In this document: piece by piece, positions 4,020 to 7,473 of the stretch
How positions within the stretch are numbered: position 1 is the stretch's first letter
Layout: each line of letters starts with the position of its first letter
Assembly: GCA_031261145.1 (NCBI GenBank)
Contig: JAISJX010000258.1
Location: 1 to 7,473 of the forward strand
Source of the DNA: Tannerella sp.
GTDB taxonomy: Bacteria; Bacteroidota; Bacteroidia; Bacteroidales; Tannerellaceae
Direction of reading: 5' to 3'
Length of the DNA stretch: 7,473 bases
Notes under the pieces: generated by a model
What the model saw: only the letters and a program-made list of their open reading frames with translations
What the model was told of the DNA's origin: nothing
Database searches by the model: none
Translations under genes and position numbers: made by a program

Positions 4020-6564
4020 AAATTCAAAAAATGGTATCTCCCGCAGGGATTTTATCAACCGGACAGCTATGGGTGCAGCCGCACTTGCTTTGACGCCGGT
4101 AAACAGTCTTTTGGCCAATCCGGCGGCTACTGCGTGGCCAAAAGGCGCCGGGAAATTCAGTTTTTATATGATTGGACACGGACATATCGATCCGGTATGG
4201 TTATGGCCGTGGACGGAGGGTGTCTCTGTGGTGCACAGCACGTTCCGCTCTGCGCTTGACCGGATGAACGAATCGTCCGACGTCGTTTTCACCGGCAGTT
4301 CGGCGCAGTTTTACCAGTGGGTGTCCGAAAACGACCCGGCAATGCTGGCGGAGATACGCCGGCGGATAACGGAAGGCCGCTGGAACATTGTCGGCGGATG
4401 GTGGATTGAGCCGGATGTGAACATCCCTTCGGGCGAAGCGATGGCGCGCCAGGGGCTGTATGGACAACTCACCCTGCAACGCCTTTTCGGTCGCCGGGCG
4501 ACGGTGGCGTTTAATCCCGATTCGTTCGGACATGCCTCCACGTTACCCCAAATCTTCAAATTGCAAGGCATGGAAAACTATGTCTTTATGCGTCCCCAGG
4601 CCCATGAGAAGACGCTGCCTTCCGACCTTTTCTGGTGGGAAGCGCCGGACGGCTCCCGCGTGCTGACCTATCGTATCCAGTTCAGTTATAATACCGGCCA
4701 ATCGGTCAGGCAGCGGTTGGAACAGATAATGGCGCAGGCTACCAACCAGCCGATGTCTTCTTTTATGGCCTTTTACGGTTTCGGAGACCACGGCGGAGGC
4801 CCTACCAAAGAACATATCCGGGCTATTGAAGAACTGAAAACCGAAAAAGGAGCGCCGACCATTTCATACAGTAGCATCGATCGTTATTTTAACGAAATCC
4901 GCGCCGATGGAAAGCTGAACCTCCCGGTTGTGAAGGACGATCTGCAACATCATGCAGTCGGTTGTTATACGGCCGAATGGGAGATTAAGAAAAATAACCG
5001 TCAGGCCGAAGCCGCATTGGTAACGGCCGAAAAAATGGCTGTCATCGGTTCCGTTTTCTGGAAATACAATTATCCCAAAGAAAAACTGACATCGGCCTGG
5101 CACAAAGTGTTATTCCTGCAATTCCATGACAGCCTGGCCGGTACTTCCCTGTACGCTCATTCACAGGACGCCCGCGAAGGCCACGGGTATGCGTTGGATA
5201 TCGCCCGCGAGACAACGTACATGTCCCTGCAAAAACTCGAATGGCAGATAGCGACGGAAGACCCCGGTTCCGAGTATCTTGTCGTCTTCAATCCGCATGC
5301 CTGGGAAGTCAAACGGAATATAGAGTATGATTTGGGATGGAACGCCCTTTCCGACAAAACGGAAGTGACCGACGCCCAAGGCCATTCGCTCCCGCACCAG
5401 TGGACGGCGGGACAGTCGCATACCGGCGGTCGCAAGAGGCTTATCTGCCGGGCGACCCTTCCGCCGATGGGATATAGCCAGATACGGGTGAAGGGCGGCG
5501 AAGCCGCTTCCATCCCGAATGCCGCCCGTGCGGAAGGCAACCGTCTCGAAAATGAATTTTTCCTGCTAACCTTCTTCAGGAACGGAACGATTGGCATCTT
5601 TGACAAAAAAACAAACAAAGATGTGTTTACGAACAGAGACGACGGTTGCAGAGCGGTTATTATCAATGATCCGAGCGATACATGGAGCCACGACATCAAA
5701 ACCTTTTCGGAAGAAATCGGCTCTTTCGCAAATGCCGATGTCAAGATTCTGGAAAACGGCCCTTTGCGGGCTACCACGCGGGTAATCTCGACTTATGGCG
5801 CTTCCCGGCTGACCATTGACTGGTCGCTTTCGGCCGGTTCGGGAGAAATCGCCGCCGGCGTAACGCTCGACTGGCACGAACACCATAAAATGCTCAAATT
5901 CTCTTTCCCCGTGGATGTCAATACGCCCACAGCTACCTACGAAACGCCTTACGGCCACATCGTTCGGGCAACCAACGGCGACGAAGACCCCGGACTGCGC
6001 TGGATTGACGTGAGCGGCAAGAACAGCAGCGGCGACTACGGCCTGACCGTGCTCAATGACGCCAAGTATGGTTATAGCGTGTCGGGAAGCGATATGCGTA
6101 TTTCAGTCGCCCGTTCGGCGGTATATGCCCATCATAATCCCACCAAACTGAATCAGGAGGATGAATATATCTGGATGGATCAGGGCATACAGACATTCCG
6201 CATGTTGCTTGTCCCGCACAAAGGGAGTTGGAAGGAAAACCGCATTCCCCGAATCGCCGAAGAATTTATGGCGCCGCCGGTAGCTATTTACCAGGGGATT
6301 CATAAAGGTACGCTGCCGAAACAGGCTTCTTTCTTTTCCGTGGACGCCCCCAATGTCGTTGTTACCGCGGCCAAGAAAGCCGAAGAAGGAGACGATGTGA
6401 TTCTCCGTTTGGTCGAAACGATGGGAACAGCCGCTGCCGTGACGCTTTCGTTCCCGTTCGTCGATTATAAATGGAAGACGGACATCAAACCGTACGGGAT
6501 AAAGTCGCTCCGGGTAAACGCGAATACGGGCGAAATACGGGAGGTAAATCTTTTGGAAGAATGA
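4009..6564 (+). CDS. Tat-exported glycoside hydrolase family 38 alpha-mannosidase
   Basis: This 851-residue protein carries the GH38 catalytic signature. GHGHIDPVWLWPW (56-68) supplies zinc ligands His59 and Asp61; GGWWIEPDVN (129-138) is the substrate-site block; FNPDSFGHAS (168-177) carries the nucleophile and zinc ligand Asp171; LQFHDSLAGTS supplies the last zinc ligand His373. The central helical region and the large C-terminal beta-sandwich half (about 400-851) complete the fold, and the length is typical for bacterial members. GH38 enzymes cleave alpha-linked mannose with retention. The N-terminus ISRRDFINR, followed by a mild hydrophobic stretch (20-36) and ANPAATA, is a good twin-arginine signal, so it is probably folded, perhaps with zinc loaded, before export to the periplasm. 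ATG 4009 gives the full signal and overlaps the isomerase gene by 11 bp. The true linkage and sugar (mannose or a manno-heptose) are unknown. Confidence 0.93.
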   Translation: MENKNSKNGISRRDFINRTAMGAAALALTPVNSLLANPAATAWPKGAGKFSFYMIGHGHIDPVWLWPWTEGVSVVHSTFRSALDRMNESSDVVFTGSSAQFYQWVSENDPAMLAEIRRRITEGRWNIVGGWWIEPDVNIPSGEAMARQGLYGQLTLQRLFGRRATVAFNPDSFGHASTLPQIFKLQGMENYVFMRPQAHEKTLPSDLFWWEAPDGSRVLTYRIQFSYNTGQSVRQRLEQIMAQATNQPMSSFMAFYGFGDHGGGPTKEHIRAIEELKTEKGAPTISYSSIDRYFNEIRADGKLNLPVVKDDLQHHAVGCYTAEWEIKKNNRQAEAALVTAEKMAVIGSVFWKYNYPKEKLTSAWHKVLFLQFHDSLAGTSLYAHSQDAREGHGYALDIARETTYMSLQKLEWQIATEDPGSEYLVVFNPHAWEVKRNIEYDLGWNALSDKTEVTDAQGHSLPHQWTAGQSHTGGRKRLICRATLPPMGYSQIRVKGGEAASIPNAARAEGNRLENEFFLLTFFRNGTIGIFDKKTNKDVFTNRDDGCRAVIINDPSDTWSHDIKTFSEEIGSFANADVKILENGPLRATTRVISTYGASRLTIDWSLSAGSGEIAAGVTLDWHEHHKMLKFSFPVDVNTPTATYETPYGHIVRATNGDEDPGLRWIDVSGKNSSGDYGLTVLNDAKYGYSVSGSDMRISVARSAVYAHHNPTKLNQEDEYIWMDQGIQTFRMLLVPHKGSWKENRIPRIAEEFMAPPVAIYQGIHKGTLPKQASFFSVDAPNVVVTAAKKAEEGDDVILRLVETMGTAAAVTLSFPFVDYKWKTDIKPYGIKSLRVNANTGEIREVNLLEE

Positions 6565-7268
6565 ACCGGACAGTTATCAATATATTGTTTGGGTTTGCCT
6601 GTGCCTGCGCTCTGTTTGCACAGGCAGACCGGACGGTTTATCTGGAAGATGTTAAAAAAGTGATGCACCAACAGTGGCCGGGAAATAAAACAGTTAACCT
6701 TGTTTTTCACGGCCACAGTGTGCCTGCCGGCTATTTCCGGACGCCCGACGTCCGGTCATTGCAGGCGTATCCGTATTCGGTACTGGCCGAACTGAAGAAA
6801 ATATATCCTTACGCGGTTATCAATACCATTGTTACGGCTATCGGAGGTGAAAACTCAGAGCAGGGCGGCAAACGATTCATTCAGGAAGTATTGACGCATC
6901 ATCCCGATGTGGTATTCATTGACTATGCGCTTAACGACAGGGGGATAGGTCTGGAAAAGGCGAAAGAATACTGGGAAAGGATGATTGAATCGGCGCTGGA
7001 CAAAGGTATAAAAGTCATTTTATTGACCCCGACTCCCGATACGAAGGAAAATATTCTTGATTCGGACGCGCCCTTAGCCAAACATGCGGAACAGATAAGG
7101 GAACTGTCCCGGAAGTATCAGACCGGACTTGTGGACAGCTACCATGGATTCAAGCAACGGGCGCTTTCCGGAGAAGACATAAACGGCTATATGAGCCAAT
7201 TCAATCATCCTAACGAAAAAGGACATCAGGTAGTAACCGAATTGATTATGGGATATTTGAATCCGTAA
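6561..7268 (+). CDS. Secreted SGNH/GDSL-family hydrolase (probable carbohydrate esterase)
   Basis: This 235-residue protein starts at ATG 6561, overlapping the mannosidase stop as ATGA. Residues 4-20 form a Sec signal peptide with likely cleavage near FAQA/D22-23; starting further upstream at 6471 would bury it, so I chose 6561. The mature part follows the SGNH plan. FHGHSVPAGY (49-58) is block I with nucleophile Ser53, but GDS has become GHS. TAIGGENS (92-99) gives the block II glycine. YALND (122-126) is block III with Asn125. FNHPNEKGH (214-222) is block V with catalytic His216; the Asp normally three residues before His is Gln213. Such proteins remove acyl groups, often acetyl, from sugars. 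Here it would strip esters that block the co-encoded mannosidase. Substrate is inferred only from context. Confidence 0.85.
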   Translation: MNRTVINILFGFACACALFAQADRTVYLEDVKKVMHQQWPGNKTVNLVFHGHSVPAGYFRTPDVRSLQAYPYSVLAELKKIYPYAVINTIVTAIGGENSEQGGKRFIQEVLTHHPDVVFIDYALNDRGIGLEKAKEYWERMIESALDKGIKVILLTPTPDTKENILDSDAPLAKHAEQIRELSRKYQTGLVDSYHGFKQRALSGEDINGYMSQFNHPNEKGHQVVTELIMGYLNP

Positions 7269-7269
7269 G

Positions 7270-7337
7270 GCTGATCTCCCTGCATGGTTTAGTCGAGACA
7301 GCGGAGCCTGTTCTGTAAAAATCTATCGCAGTGACGA
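7270..7337. repeat. Palindromic intergenic repeat, copy A (degenerate)
   Basis: Its core 7273-7302 matches copy B at 7373-7402 in 25 of 30 positions, with a constant offset of 100 bp. GCTG and TCTC (7270-7273, 7275-7278) pair with GAGA and CAGC (7295-7302) to form a hairpin. The right end CGCAGTGACG (7328-7337) is the inverted form of CGTCATTGCG, with one mismatch. It starts one base after the operon stop codon, so its hairpin may also act as a transcript 3' end. Confidence 0.7.
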
Positions 7338-7351
7338 ATGCTCCCGTCCTG

Positions 7352-7421
7352 CGTCATTGCGAAGAATGAAGCAATCTCTTTGCATGGTTCAGTCGAGACT
7401 GCTTCGTTCCTGCCAATGACG
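7352..7421. repeat. Palindromic intergenic repeat, copy B (well preserved)
   Basis: The 22-nt ends 7352-7373 (beginning CGTCATTGCGAAG) and 7400-7421 (ending CCAATGACG) are inverted copies with 18 of 22 positions matching. TCTC (7375-7378) and GAGA (7395-7398) extend the stem inward, leaving a 16-nt centre. The GTCATTGCGA...GCAATCT arrangement resembles the small palindromic elements scattered between genes in many bacterial genomes. There is no coding capacity; such elements can be non-autonomous mobile units or REP-like sites. Confidence 0.75.
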
Positions 7422-7433
7422 GTTTCATGCAAG

Positions 7434-7473
7434 CCGCTTAAAATAAGCAAAATAACATTTCTTCTCGAAGCGG
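7434..7473. repeat. Inverted repeat at the right window edge
   Basis: CCGCTT (7434-7439) is repeated inverted as AAGCGG (7468-7473), which ends exactly at the window edge and may continue beyond it. Inside it, GCTTA (7436-7440), AAA and TAAGC (7444-7448) form a short perfect hairpin. It could be part of a further repeat unit or a terminator for a gene outside the window. No coding sequence is seen between 7269 and 7473. Confidence 0.4.

Noticed and set aside
5157..5777. 206-codon minus-strand frame inside the mannosidase gene
   Set aside because: It is a shadow of the GH38 coding sequence: the sense frame has clear family motifs on both sides, and the antisense product is Ser/Arg/Pro-rich with no domain.
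7270..7421. CRISPR array
   Set aside because: Only two copies are present, they are diverged and internally palindromic, and there is no regular repeat-spacer pattern or cas gene.

Overview
The window looks like a chromosomal segment from a member of the Bacteroidota, probably Bacteroidales. Three things point there: two divergent promoters at 2307-2398 fit the TTTG-N19/20-TAnnTTTG consensus of that phylum; the first, truncated gene encodes a short lipoprotein start resembling DUF5119/FimB-Mfa2-type proteins; and most start codons lie in A/T-rich leaders with little Shine-Dalgarno sequence. There is no rRNA, tRNA, transposase or CRISPR array.

Left part (1-2281, visibly A/T-rich). The 5' end of a lipoprotein gene runs leftwards off the window (1-256, minus). 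After a non-coding stretch come two unfamiliar plus-strand genes. The first (530-1159) is a single-pass membrane protein with an acidic linker and a C-terminal globular domain. The second (1283-1858) is a miniature FtsZ-like protein that keeps the GTP-binding half of FtsZ but stops before the T7 catalytic loop and the C-terminal domain. It converges, with a 6-bp stop-codon overlap, on a minus-strand C_GCAxxG_C_C family redox-type protein (1853-2281).

Right part (2440-7268, visibly more G/C-rich). A tight four-gene operon reads rightwards from a well-formed promoter: a ROK sugar kinase, a GmhA-type sedoheptulose-7-phosphate isomerase with its active-site residues intact, a Tat-exported GH38 alpha-mannosidase, and an exported SGNH/GDSL hydrolase. 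The last two junctions overlap (11 bp and 4 bp), so the genes are almost certainly co-expressed. The set suggests that a manno-configured glycan is deacylated and cleaved outside the cytoplasm and the sugar is phosphorylated and isomerised inside. Because the isomerase is GmhA-like rather than a mannose-6-phosphate isomerase, the sugar may be a manno-heptose; this is inference.

Tail (7269-7473). No gene is seen. It holds two copies of a palindromic intergenic repeat whose ends resemble GTCATTGCG / CAATGAC, and a further inverted repeat at the window edge.

The two points most worth following are the FtsZ-like half-protein next to a ZipA-like membrane protein, and the kinase-GmhA-mannosidase-esterase operon as a possible heptose salvage route.
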